Shown piece by piece: positions 42,523 through 54,900 of a stretch of DNA of 64,000 nt. Every line of letters starts with the position of its first letter. Within the stretch, counting starts at the first letter, position 1. The stretch spans positions 29,386,055 to 29,450,054 of the forward strand of contig NC_057762.1 in the NCBI RefSeq assembly GCF_010389155.1, in the 5' to 3' direction. Made by a program: the position numbers and the translations under genes. This DNA is from Erigeron canadensis. Its lineage: Eukaryota > Streptophyta > Magnoliopsida > Asterales > Asteraceae. The notes below the pieces were generated by a model that worked only from the letters and a program-made list of their open reading frames with translations, did not search any database and was not told the origin of the DNA.

Positions 42523-43521
42523 TAAATTGCATAGACGGCTCCGCTTGCTTCGTAGTATTAAGTATATACCTTTATAAAATGAATCTTCACGACTTCACCT
42601 GTTTAAATTTTTAACTTTTCTGGTGTACTGTTAAAATCCTTGAAGCTTTCACCATAAAATGCGTTGAATTTTATCTTGATTCGCCAAATGACAACGTGTC
42701 TGGTGCATCACTGTATCCTTCGCTTCTGTCTTCTCCAACGCCGATATGGAAAGGATATCTGAGATTATGTTGCATGGCGTTTTGTCCTGTCTAAAATCGT
42801 TGTGCTATGATTTATTTGTTGGATCCATCCTTGTGAGTTATAACAAATAGTATGTTGCAGTAAATACATTTAATGCTATCACTCCATCCCCATTATACAC
42901 ATACAAAAATATAATTTGACAGGCATCAATATGAATTTGTGAAGGGCACTTTGGGCATCTTTTGCAAAGAAGGTTCGGATCGTCAAGGGTTCGTGGGTTT
43001 ATCCATGTCGGATCATGTTTAATAGGGTTATGCATGTCTAAAAGAAATCTTACAAAACGATGCCCTTTCTTGTATATAAAAAGTCTTTGAGATATAACAC
43101 TCGATAAATCAACGAGGCATAATTATGCTTCTAGTTTTTGTTGCATTATTTTGTACCGAGGGGCTTGTCTTTGAAGTTGACTTTTGCTCTTCGTTAACCA
43201 TGGTAAACTTTATATATCTCTTTAAGTTATTTTTTGACCATATGATGTTTGACAGTTTCTTATTGATGATGTGGTGGGTGTTGGGTACTTAAGTCAGCAA
43301 TGTGTAGTGTAGTAGTGCTGGTATGTAACTGATTAGTGGTGGTTTTCGTGTTGAAAATTATGTGTGTTCTGTGGTCAAGGTTGGTGTTTGATACCCTTTA
43401 GGGGTTGGATTTTATCTCACGGAGGGTGTGGTTGCAATGGGCAGGGTGGAGGCAGCTTTTGTAGAGGAGGTGGTGGTTATATTGCAGTTTGGCGGTGGTT
43501 GGTAGTTATCGGGTTTTGAAA

Positions 43522-45602
43522 ATGAGTTCAGAAAGGGACAGCAGGAGCAGAAGCAGGAGTAGGAGCCCCATGGATCGGAAGATCCGTACTCAGCGCAGCT
43601 CCTATCGTGATGCTCCATACAGGAGGGATTCTCACAGGGGTTACAGGTTATAATTATATACTGTTGTTAATTCTTCTCATTGACTAAACATGTAAGTTGG
43701 CTGTTGGGTGGAGATTGGGAGACAAAGATATAGATATACCAGAGCTGATGATGTTTATTCATGAATATCAGGGGAGTTTAAAACCTGAATTGAGTATATA
43801 TTCTGTGCCTGTTCTTCATGCCTTTTTTTGGTTTAATCTTTTACATGCAATTCTTACTATCATGAAGTATCACATTTACACATTATTGTCTTCTATTTTG
43901 TGTTCCTTTGTTTTAGTATATGTTGCAGTGTTACCATGACATGTAATTTAAGATGGTTAAGAGCCGTTCAAATAAATAAATTAATTAATTGGTTAAGAAT
44001 AAGAAATTGTGCGATGTGAATGATAATGTATGATGTTATGATGCTTTGTGTGTTGTTACTTTCTAAATTGAGGAACTGCTTGAATGGGGTGATTATGTAC
44101 GTAAAAGGATATCAAGAACACTCCTACATCTATTCTTTATCAACTTCAAGTTATGATATGGCATTACATATGTTCTTTCTGAAAAAAGATCTTAGTGTCT
44201 TTGCTGAATCTCATTCGTTTAATTCTGAGGTTTTTGCTGGTCATTAGTTAACCTTAAATTTCTGGCCTTAATTCTTTAACCTGCACTTTTTATTTACTTT
44301 TAATTAACATACCTTAGTAGCATGCAGCTTCTTAAGACCCTATGTGTTCTATCTCTTGACACTTGTTGTATGCTTCTATCCTTAACAGCCAGAGCAATCT
44401 ATGTAAGAATTGCAAACGCCCAGGTCACTATGCTAGAGAATGCCCTAATGTGGCCATTTGTCACAACTGTGGACTTCCGGGGTAAGATTCCTGTTCATGA
44501 ACTCTTTCTAATGTCATGACAACCCGGTGCTATCGATATATAAGTTTCTGCATCTTCTGGCTGAATGTAAAACCTTATCTGTAATCATTTTGTTCTACTT
44601 ATGATTTTTTTTCTAAAGTCATGGGTGGTAGGGTTATAGTTTTAAAATGGCGAATGTTTTTTCTGTAGTTTGCACTATGTTGTCTAAAGTGAAAATGTTT
44701 ATATTCAAGTTGCACTGGTGTAACATTTGTACTTTTTGTTAACTAGAGTTGTGATAATGAGCAGGGCGGTATATGATTAACACTTCTTGTTCAAAAGTTT
44801 TTGCATAATTACATTGTTAGAATCATTATATTAGTTATTTATCTTAGTAATCTAATTTTTTTGAATAAATTGATTTAAAGCATCTAAGTATATAAAATAC
44901 ATTATAGGCGACTTTGACCTTATACTTTAAGCTACTTTTCTAAACAGAATTTAAACGTTGAAGATAAACAGAACTTAACCTACTGAAAGTACTTGGGTTG
45001 AAATTTCCACCTCCAATTTATATATTACATCTTAACCATATGTAAATAACTTGTACAGGCATATTGCATCAGAGTGTTCCACCAAGTCCCTATGTTGGAA
45101 TTGCAGAGAGCCTGGTCACATGGCTGGGAGCTGCCCAAACGAGGGAATCTGTCACACATGTGGGAAGACAGGTCACCGTGCTAGGGAATGCGCAGCTCCC
45201 GCAATGCCACCTGGTGACATGAGGCTATGCAACAACTGCTACAAACAAGGCCACATAGCTGCTGATTGTACAAATGACAAGGCATGCAAGAACTGTAGGA
45301 AGACAGGCCACCTTGCTCGAGATTGCACTAATGATCCTGTTTGCAACTCGTGCAATGTAGCGGGCCATGTGGCTAGAGACTGCCCCAGGGGGGGTATGAT
45401 TGATGATAGAGGTGGCCCACGTGGCATTGATCGGGGTATGGGGGGTTTTCGTGACATTGTGTGCAGGAACTGTCAACAAGTGGGCCATATGAGCCGTGAT
45501 TGTGTTGCATTGTTAATCTGTCACAATTGTGGTGGAAGAGGACATATGGCGTTCGAATGCCCTTCTGGAAGGTTCATGGATCGCTTTCCACGGAGGTACT
45601 GA
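43522..45602 (+). CDS. CCHC zinc-knuckle protein (GIS2/CNBP-like) with RS-rich N-terminus
   Basis: Exons 43522-43646, 44389-44481 and 45059-45602 join in frame to 762 nt, 253 residues; introns are GT-AG. The N-terminus (1-42) is Arg/Ser-rich with SR dipeptides, then nine CX2CX4HX4C knuckles follow one another (CKNCKRPGHYAREC, CHNCGLPGHIASEC, CWNCREPGHMAGSC and so on to CHNCGGRGHMAFEC). A short Gly/Arg-rich spacer lies between knuckles 7 and 8, and the C-terminus is CPSGRFMDRFPRRY. The family (yeast GIS2, animal CNBP, Arabidopsis At1g75560-like) binds single-stranded RNA and DNA and acts in translation and stress granules; plant function is little known. All Cys and His ligands are intact, so the gene looks functional. 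The exon 2/3 border splits knuckle 2, which proves the junction. Confidence 0.92.
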
Positions 45603-47033
45603 TGGAATGAGATTACCCTTGAGGTAAGAAGATCGTCTGTTGATCCACATTTACTATTTTAGTATTTTGTCTTCCTTTTGTTTTCAAAAAAATTGAAGCT
45701 TAAGATATTGTGTTTGTTAAGTTTGATTATATGAGCTGGATTGTATTGAAGCATCAAGCCTGTAGCTTGATGTTAATATGGTAAGTTCATCTCAGACAGT
45801 GTAATTCAATTAATAATACATAAATTCAGTGTGTTGCTATAGTTTAGTTTAAGTAACGTACTAATTACTTTTATGCAACTTTAATGGATTAATTAACAAA
45901 ATATTAATGATGTGGGACGAAGGGATCAGGAGCAAAACAGTCTAACAGAAGGATACTACTAATTTTAATCATGATTGATGATCTAGGATAGTTAATGTTG
46001 AATGAAAATGGTATAGGTGTCATTATAAGTATATTTGTAATTTTCTGGTTGATTACATCTTTTAGTTTGATTATTATGCAACTGAAAGCTATAATTAACG
46101 TACATATCATCGACTCAAAACCGTCAAAGCTGCATGATTTGTTTACTTTGTTGAATAAACATACAGATGGTTATAATTAAGTCTCCTTTTAGAGAGTGTG
46201 TTTTTGAAAGGATATCTAAATAAATGATCTGATGTGTGCTATCCGTATGCATAAGATGCCTGTTTAAAATCATCGTGTCTTGGATACTTGGTTCATTTTG
46301 TTATTAAAGCCATATACGCTGTAATTTTGATTGCATAGGTGAGTAGCAGTTGATCATGGTGTCTGTTCAGACTTCAGTAATTCCTCCAGGCAACTATCAA
46401 AGTTCATTGATATTGCCTGGTTATATTTTAGTTTCAATGTGCCAATCTTTTGCCTGGAAAGAAATAGGGATTATTAGTCTCTTAATGTGGCTAATTAGAG
46501 TTTGTCCCTTGTGTGGTTTTGTGACTGAATTAAAACGCATTCATTCACACATTTTATTTATATTCGTTAGAAATTTAATCAATACTATCAATATCAATAT
46601 AATAATTACAAATTAGATGCTAAATAAGAAATAGTAAGAACACAATTAGACAACAGAATCTTAGCTGAATGCATTTGTAATGAAAAACGTTGCGAGAGAA
46701 TTGTTGTTGAATGTGGCTGTCCTCCAAATCTGAACTTGGTACTCTGTATCTGAATTTTGGTGATTCAGCTCAAAGAGAATGGGGATAATACTCGTATAAT
46801 TTTGTACATGATTCTTTTATTGTCTTTTTCGTTAACAAAGGAAATAGACAACATATATGCACACATGCAGGGTATATATCTTAACAAAACAAAATAATGT
46901 CAAGTCAGTCGTTAAACAAATAGCAAGTCACGTAACGTTTCCCGCAGCAACGCCTGTACCTAGTTTTCTACTATACTTTATTCTGTACTAGTTACCATAG
47001 GTTTCTAGACACATACAGTACATGGTTTACAAC
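45603..47033. other. intergenic, including both 3' UTRs
   Basis: Convergent 3' ends of the zinc-knuckle gene (plus) and the subtilase (minus). No further gene; the short frames at 45995-46616 lack motifs. Confidence 0.5.
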
Positions 47034-48791
47034 TTACAACCATGTGATCACAATTGGGCTTCTTACTCTATGCACACCATCATTCCATATCAATCCTCCA
47101 TATTCAAGCGTTGTTTGCTTAGCTTTCAATATAAATGTAACCTTGTAAGACAACTTCTCATATTTCTCCACAAAATTTAAGGTTGCTGGCTTTACTTTCA
47201 CATTAACCCCTTTGAACCGTGAAACCGCGACATGGTACTTAGAATTAGCAAGTCCAACGTTCGTGACTGTCCGCTTGAGGGTCACCTTACGAACTCGCTC
47301 ATCTTTTGGGAATGCAACTGATAAAGCCGGATAATTTAAATCGCCTGGTTTAGAAATCGAGTGTTGACAAGTTCGGTTAGAGAATTTGGCAAAAACTTTG
47401 AGCTCGGTTTTGGTCAAACCTTGGGTGCACAAGAAGTCAAAGTAATCTTGTGGTCCAATATCATAAACTAGACCTGGGTCAAGTGCTTTAGGCGGGTTTA
47501 TATGGCCCGAACCATGTTCAAATGGACCTGATGGTCCACCGGTTGAAGAATCACTTAGTGGATCAAAAGAGTGATCATGAACATAAGCCGTTGTCATCAA
47601 TGCCGATTTTATAGCGGCCGGGCTCCAACCTGGTCGTCGTGCCATGAGCCAAGCAGCAACCCCGCTCACATGTGGGCATGACATGGAAGTTCCTGAAAGT
47701 AGATTAAATTTCACTCTTCTACGATCAGTGTAAAGACCCGTTGGACCCAAAACTCCGGTCCACGCTGCAAGTATGTTAACCCCAGGAGCCACCACATCCG
47801 GCTTTAAAATACTCGGTGATATACCATTAGGCCCCCTAGATGAAAATGACGCCACCACTGGAGACGGTCTTATACCTACTTTTGTCCTAAAAAACTTAAG
47901 ATTCGCCATGGGCTTTCGTTCTTTAAGTGCATATTCCTTGATTGCTTTCCCTTCCTGATCACGTAGAGCCACCGTTGGAATAACGTGGCTATCGGCCACC
48001 AAGTCACCTCCATCATCAGCATTGTTCAACAAAATCATCCCTATTCCCCCTGCATCTTTCACCACTTGACCCTTTTGAGCCCGCGGGTTGACTCCACGGT
48101 CACATATCACAATCTTCCCAGAAACCAACTCGTTATCCAACGTTCCTACCATACACAATGAAGCAGGATTCGAGCTACTTGAATTAGTCCCCAGAAAAAC
48201 TAAAGGATAATATTGCTTCTCCAAAGACATATTTGTTTCTCCTCTACTGAATATTGAAACTCCAGACAATATCTTCCCATTTCCTAACCTTACAACACCC
48301 GGAAAATCTCTATCCATAATACTTGCCCCGACTGTCGTCATCCAAGGAGACACATTTGTTATACTACCCGCTTCTGGTCCTTCATTTCCTGCGGCACAGG
48401 AAACAAAAACCCCCTTTTCCATTGCACCGAAAGTGGCTATAGACAAGATATCACGAGAATACGAAGATGCACCACCACCTAAAGAGATGGACAAGACATT
48501 AACACCATCTTTTACAGCCTGATCAACTGCAGAGAGAATATCCGAACTGAAACAACCAGCAAGCCAACAAACTTTGTATGCTGCTATTCTCGCACCAGGT
48601 GACATCCCTCTAGCTGTCCCGTATGCATATCCAAAAAGATTAGCACCATGCACCGGTGATCCTGCTACCGTTGATGCAGTGTGTGTTCCATGCCCGTCTT
48701 GATCTCTTGGTGATTTGTACTCTTCTTCTTCGTCAATACCTGTTAATTATGTACTAATCAATACTGAACTATATATATATATATCAAGTTC

Positions 48792-48833
<42 letters not shown>

Positions 48834-49588
48834 TAGATTGAATTACGCTTCACATATACAAATCAGACTCATGTTGGTTCTGTGATGCGCATTACCTATG
48901 TATACTAAAAAAAGGAAGGAAAGTATTTAAAAGTGTACGTATAAATGTAACGATAAGTACCCCCGTTGGCGGCTTCATTTCCACGATAGAATGATCTTGC
49001 GCCCACGATTTTCTTATCACAATGTCGTTTCTCAAAACCAGGTCCAACTTCACAAGCTCCTTTCCAATGGCTTGGAACCGACGTAAGGTGAGTGTCGATA
49101 AAGCTCTCGCTCTCAGGCCAAATCCCAGTGTCCACCACGCCGACAACCACATCATTTCCGGTCAAGTCATCATCAAACCCTATTGTCGTTTTATCTTGCG
49201 GCTCAAGCCCTAGAAACATAGGACTTCTTGTAGTTTGCAATTCATATTTTGTGTCTGGTAACACGCTTATGACACCGTGTTGGCCTTCTAACCTTTCTGC
49301 TTCTTCATCTGTTAATCGAGCAGCAATGCCATGAAAAGCATACCGGTATGTATAAATGATTCTTTTGTCGTCTTCATTATCGTTATCGAGTGGTGAAACT
49401 GTTAGAGATTGTATAACCGATGCGTACCATTCGACATGATCCGTGAAGGTTGGAGGCATGGCTATGTTATTCATATGAACAATAAAAGTTTTTTTGAATC
49501 CAACATTGGTGTTGGAAGTACTCATAACACAGTTGATAAATAAAAATAAATATAAAAATAGACACCATTGTACTTGAATTCTCTCCAT
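47034..49588 (-). CDS. subtilisin-like serine protease, SBT1.3-like
   Basis: Two minus-strand exons, 49588-48961 and 48739-47034, join to 2334 nt, 777 residues. Signal peptide (1-23, hydrophobic FLYLFLFINCVMS), I9 propeptide (about 33-118), catalytic Asp153 (VVDTGIWPES), His226 (DGHGTHT), oxyanion Asn328 (AAGNEGP), PA domain (about 375-460, VICDRGVNPRAQKGQVV), catalytic Ser561 (GTSMSCPHVSG) and a fibronectin-III-like C-terminal domain ending VRSPIVITWL. It should be secreted to the cell wall and cleave proteins there after propeptide removal. Sequence style (TRSPMFLGLEPQ, NCDKKIVGAR-like block, single intron at GG|IDEE) is closest to Arabidopsis SBT1.3 from memory; its substrates are not known to me. 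All catalytic residues are present. The intron carries an (AT)n run. Confidence 0.93.
48771..48830. repeat. (AT)n microsatellite in the subtilase intron
   Basis: Two AT tracts, 48771-48784 and 48799-48830, separated by CAAGTTCACTAACT. Likely length-polymorphic. Confidence 0.9.
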
Positions 49589-51972
49589 ATTCTTACAAAC
49601 TTGAGCTTTCTATAAATTAATAAGAGTTTAAGTTGTATTGAAAAATGAAATATGGATATGTGGCTTTTTGTTTTTATGATATGCAAAGGATGAAATATAT
49701 ATTTTGATCTAGGGATTTGCCCGTTGGCTTGCTTCACGGTTGCATAAAATTGCATTTTTGATGTAAATTTAAAATGATATCGATTTAGGAAACACTTGCC
49801 TCTTTTTCTTCGTTGGTTCAGACTCCCATGACCAGATGTAGCTATAAGTTATGCTTTAATTTTAGCGAAACTTTAGACTTACAAATTTCAGTCGGGAAAA
49901 GCTTGTATTCAAAGGTGGAGCGTCTGTACCATGTGTTTTTGACTTTTTGCTATCTAAACAACAAACAAATCAATGCCTCTTTAATCGGCTTTGAGCTTCT
50001 AATAATTTATCCATCTCCTAAAGGTAAACCACGCAAAACAATTATGTCATGAACCGAAAAGGCCAAATGGACGGGTCTTGGTACTGGTCTTGTTTAGTAT
50101 GGGTCAGAAAAGGTCTACATTAGATAGGTTGACCTGCTAAACACTCTTTTAATCATTTGTATATTTTATCAATAGATACTGATTGCCATTTTTTTCTAGT
50201 GTCTTCCCTTTAAGAATTTAATTACATCAGACATCTATATGGTTGTCGTTTTTTCCCAGTTACATCCTTATGATAGGTGTATGGGAAAAACAACCACCAT
50301 AGGGGATGTCTTAATACAATTCTTGGACGGACAAAACATGAATGAACAACAAAGCATAAGAAGGGTTCGAGTAATCTAGCCCTATATTAAAGATAGATAT
50401 GGATATTGGGGTGGGAATTAAATCAAGAGAATGTTGTAAACTATCAGGTAGGATGTGATTTAGAAAAAAATGCCGCATCCTACCAAACTAATCATCCCAT
50501 ACGATTAGAAGGTATGGAAGCCTAAATTTAGTATCTCAAAGAGCCAGAGCATGCAATACAAAAGGGCATCCCACTGTTTTCTGTCTTCTCCAACAGCTAG
50601 TCTAGCATGCCCACAGAGACATAGAAGGTATTGTTCGTATCAAAGTAAAACTCCAACGATCTAGGAGGAAGTATAATCATAACAATATGAAAGTTAGGAA
50701 GCTCACCTATTCACTATTCAGATTAGCATAGAAAATCAAATCTTGGATGTTGGTTTAAGGCAACCATATAATTCATATCACAAAAACTCCTGTAATAACG
50801 TGAGGATTATACTCCCTCCCCTTTTAATTCGAACACTAAACAAAAACGGAGAGCTATATAATAAACGAGTTATCTCGGAACATCTTACAGCTTCATTTGT
50901 ACCTACAAGAACCTAACTTCAAGATCAAAGTACTAATATGTTAATAAAGTATAAAACAAAGTAGCAGATAGATACCTGATACACAGAACATGTTCAACAT
51001 TAAAAATATCAACATGTAATAGTAAACCAATAGCAAATGACTGCATCGACTGTATATCTGGCAAACCACGAACTTATTCTATTGTGAAATAAAAATAGCG
51101 ATAACGTCATGTAGGACCAACAAAGCTATATCCATATCAACCTTAATACACAAAGCTATATGCATATCAACCGTGTTCAAGCCGGAGGCCTTAACCATTT
51201 AGGACCAACAATTCTGACCATATATTTCTCCTTCAATAAGCTAGCAAAGTTATACTAACTGGGATCAAGATACATCAAGGGAGCATGCTTGATCTAAGCC
51301 ATTTAGGACAAAACAAATTCCTAACATGTAACGTACATACAAGACTAGTTGGGATCAACACAAATTAGTGGCCACAATCATTAGCATACTAATTTTGGTA
51401 TGGATATAGAATCATGTAACGATCAAGAAACCAAAAATCAAAGATTTTCAGTCTAAACTATACAGAAAAGAAATGACAATTGTACTTGTGCTTCAAAAGC
51501 TCCATAAGGTTACAATAATTTGCATTCCCAACTACCAATTGCTTCCTTATTACAAATCAATCTTGTTATGTTTAACCCAGTTCTGGGAATAGAAAATTGC
51601 AGGTTTTTTGGCATCTACATAGTTGGAGACAAAAGATTCATAGGAAAAAACATAAATGCCCTAATCATATTTTATTTTATTCATAAATAAGAGATATAGA
51701 AAAAGTCAGAAAAAAATACGTTAAAAATATGACAAACCTTATCACTTTCATTATAAAACCAATAAACCAGAAAAAGATGGATAATTTTATGATGGACGTA
51801 CAAAGATTGGCTCACAAGTGCAAATACTCGAACAGAAGATATAATTTACTACATGGAAAACTGAATTTAAGACATTTGGGGTTTCTTTTAGTTGATTTAT
51901 ATTCTAGCAATCCTACTAATCTATTATAACAAAACTTTGAATTAAGAATAATGTCAACTAGGATAACTGAAT
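49589..51972. other. intergenic: subtilase promoter and DPH2 3' flank
   Basis: About 2.4 kb without recognisable genes. ACTCCCTCCCCTTTTAATTCG near 50812 looks like one end of a Stowaway MITE, but the other end was not found. The upstream 300 bp of the subtilase shows no clear TATA box. Confidence 0.4.
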
Positions 51973-54900
51973 CTAGTGCTCACTTGTTTCACGGTCGTAA
52001 CCAGATGCCTTGCCAGTTCTTCCAATTATAAATCTCTCAGGTGCATTACTATTGCTATTGATATCAAGACCTTGAAAAGACCGAGATGCGAAAAACTCTG
52101 CCCCTGACTTCGCAGTTCCCTTGACCATGTCTTTAAGGCCGTTACCATGCTTCTGCAGAGCAGTTTGTGTCATATTTGCTAAGGCAAGAGCTCCGTCTTC
52201 ATCTTCTTTGTTGATATCTGATTCAAGAACAATGTCAAATTTGTTTCAACTTTATAACAAATAACGCAAGATTCCAATAAAGTGTGATGAAAAAGAAGTA
52301 AACTGGTCTTCGCATATCCCATAAATGGACATAATGGATCTAACCTGATCCAATTTGAGCAAAGAAACTTTGTTGCAGGATATGCTTTATTCCGAACAAG
52401 TCAGTTGGGTAGGTTTTTAGAACCTCTTTAATTGTATTGTCAAAATAACAAAAAAGATTATTATTCTGATTAAAGTTATTATTCTAATTTGAAGATAGAT
52501 GGACAAATATAAGATAACAGGTTTGCCCAGCCCGTTAACAGCAAAGGTAATAAAAAATTACTTGTGTGACTCATTAATTTTGCCACCTGGCTCGATGGCA
52601 AAAGAACAGCCCAAAGACAAGCATTTATTGAGTTATTGAAATCATGTGATCTTCGTCGAGATAGTTACTACAAGTAAAAGGTAATAAAATAACATGATTA
52701 CCTTGCAAATCATGATCTTCTATGTATCCACCTAAAAAGAATGAATATCTTGCTTCTTGTCCATTTTCTATGCCGATGGGAGTTGGAGCAACCAGGTCCT
52801 GAAATTCCATAACATATTTTCCAGTCCACTCACTTCCCCTGAGCAAAAGATGGTAATATGCTATTATCAGTACTCAACATGTAACTTTTTTTATTAACCA
52901 GCAACCTGCTGGTAAAAGACTACTAGTTACACCAAATTACACCAAAACTGAAACGCCAGAACTCGTAAATAATTAAATAAACATCAAGCGACAGACCACC
53001 AGGCTTCATCTACAGAGCCCACCAACATCGAACCTGCACCACTTCCCCCAATCCAGAGCAGAAAGAGGACAATGTCTTTGCTCTCAAGGAAGCCAATCTG
53101 GATCTAAGGATATCAACAACATGTTTTCAATTTGTTACCCGGTTCATGTTTGCACCAACTTGTAGCCCGAGATAACATATGAACAAAGGAAAGACACACA
53201 TACATGTGTGTCTGAATTTATCTATGTATATGTGTTTGCATAAATACCAACGTATACACATGCATAGGAGCATCTTATCTATCAATCCTAATACCTGTGA
53301 CTAATCTATATAGCAAACTAAAACTAACTTGAAATATTGCCATAACTGATTCGTGTGAAAGGTAAATGTGACTTACTGCACATTATATCTCTTCGTATTC
53401 ACACAATGTCACGATGATCAGAACCGTGGTCAATTAATGCTGACTATGGAGGTGGCCTACTTACCTTAGATATAACTAGAGGAGTACCGGCACAATGTGG
53501 TGGCGACGGGTGGTGGTGGCGGCGAGTAGGTAGGTTATTTATGTAAAAGGGGTATTGTAGTTATTTTAGGAATTAAGGGTAGATGTTATAAATTAAAATC
53601 ATTAAAAGTATTATAGGTATTTCAAGTAGGTATTATAGGTATTTCAAGAAGAAATGTTTAAAATAGTGAATAAAGGGGAGGGGCACTTTGGGGTTATCAA
53701 CTTCTTAGTTGAAAAAAATGGGAGTGAACAAATACTTTATAATGTAATATAGATTAACTAGTATTGAGTGCCGCACAAATCAGATAAAAGCAATTGATGA
53801 GGACTACAAAAGTGTCTTCTATATGTTGAAGGAACACTGATTCAAAATAAGTCTGTTAACACTGAGTGACAAAGTAATACAACTAATAATGAAGTCGTAG
53901 AAATACATATTTGAATCATCTGCCAAGACTTTGATAAAAGTGTAAAACGTACCTGTTGAATGCAAGTATAGCTTCAAAGGGAGTAATAACCGGAGCCAAG
54001 AAATCCTTGCTATCCCAGAGGGCAGTTTGTGCACATGAGATATAAATGAAGACATCACACTGCAAAATCAGGGACAGCAAATGTCACCTCAAAACTCTTA
54101 CCTTGATAGCAATTATTAACGGTTTACCAAATGTTGTTTGTAGACTCGGAAGTCAGGACCCATAACAGTGGTTAAGGTAGAGATACATACGCACAAGTTA
54201 TTTAAGACCACAAGGTGATAGTTTGTCTACAGCAATGATAATTTCCGAGAAGATTATCAACTTTACCTCCGCGAAGTTGGCAAGCTTTGAAGGATTAGGT
54301 CTTCCCATGACAAGTGTGTAAGCCTTCTTCCCAGCTTTTGTAACCATCTCTTTTATTTGATGGATCATGCTTAGATACCCAGCTGCATTTACAATCCAAA
54401 CAAAAAAACCATGAATCCTCAAGAACATACATAAAAGAATCCGCTTACCTACTTATGCAACTTTTACTTATTTAAAACAATACCAACTCCAAGCGTTCCA
54501 ACCAATATTCCAACAATACCAGCATCCTTTGCTTTCTCAACTAGAAAATATCTGCATTAACATTATAAATAATAAGACACTGGTCAAATAACTAGTAAGA
54601 TACCAGAGAAAATTGTTTATCAGGAAGGAGGATACAGTTAAACGATATAAAGTACCTACGCTTAAGAATTCTTCGTTGTTGAGAAGTGTCAGTAAGCAGT
54701 ACATTTTCTGTTGCATCATATCTGACTGAGACAATGACCACAGTAAAAGGATGGAAAATGAGCAATTAAAGAATTATAACAAAATACAAAAAATTGTAAA
54801 GAAATGTAACAAAGGCATCCTATTAAGAAGTAGCAGCCAGAGGATGATAGTTTGGCTTTTCGCAGACACAACATTACAAACAATCTCATATCCATTAATA

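Noticed and set aside
44020..44247. 75-codon frame in the zinc-knuckle gene
   Set aside because: Lies wholly in intron 1 of the confirmed gene model.
50811..50835. Stowaway-like end (ACTCCCTCCCCTTTTAATTCG)
   Set aside because: The matching opposite terminus with a TA duplication was not found within 400 bp.
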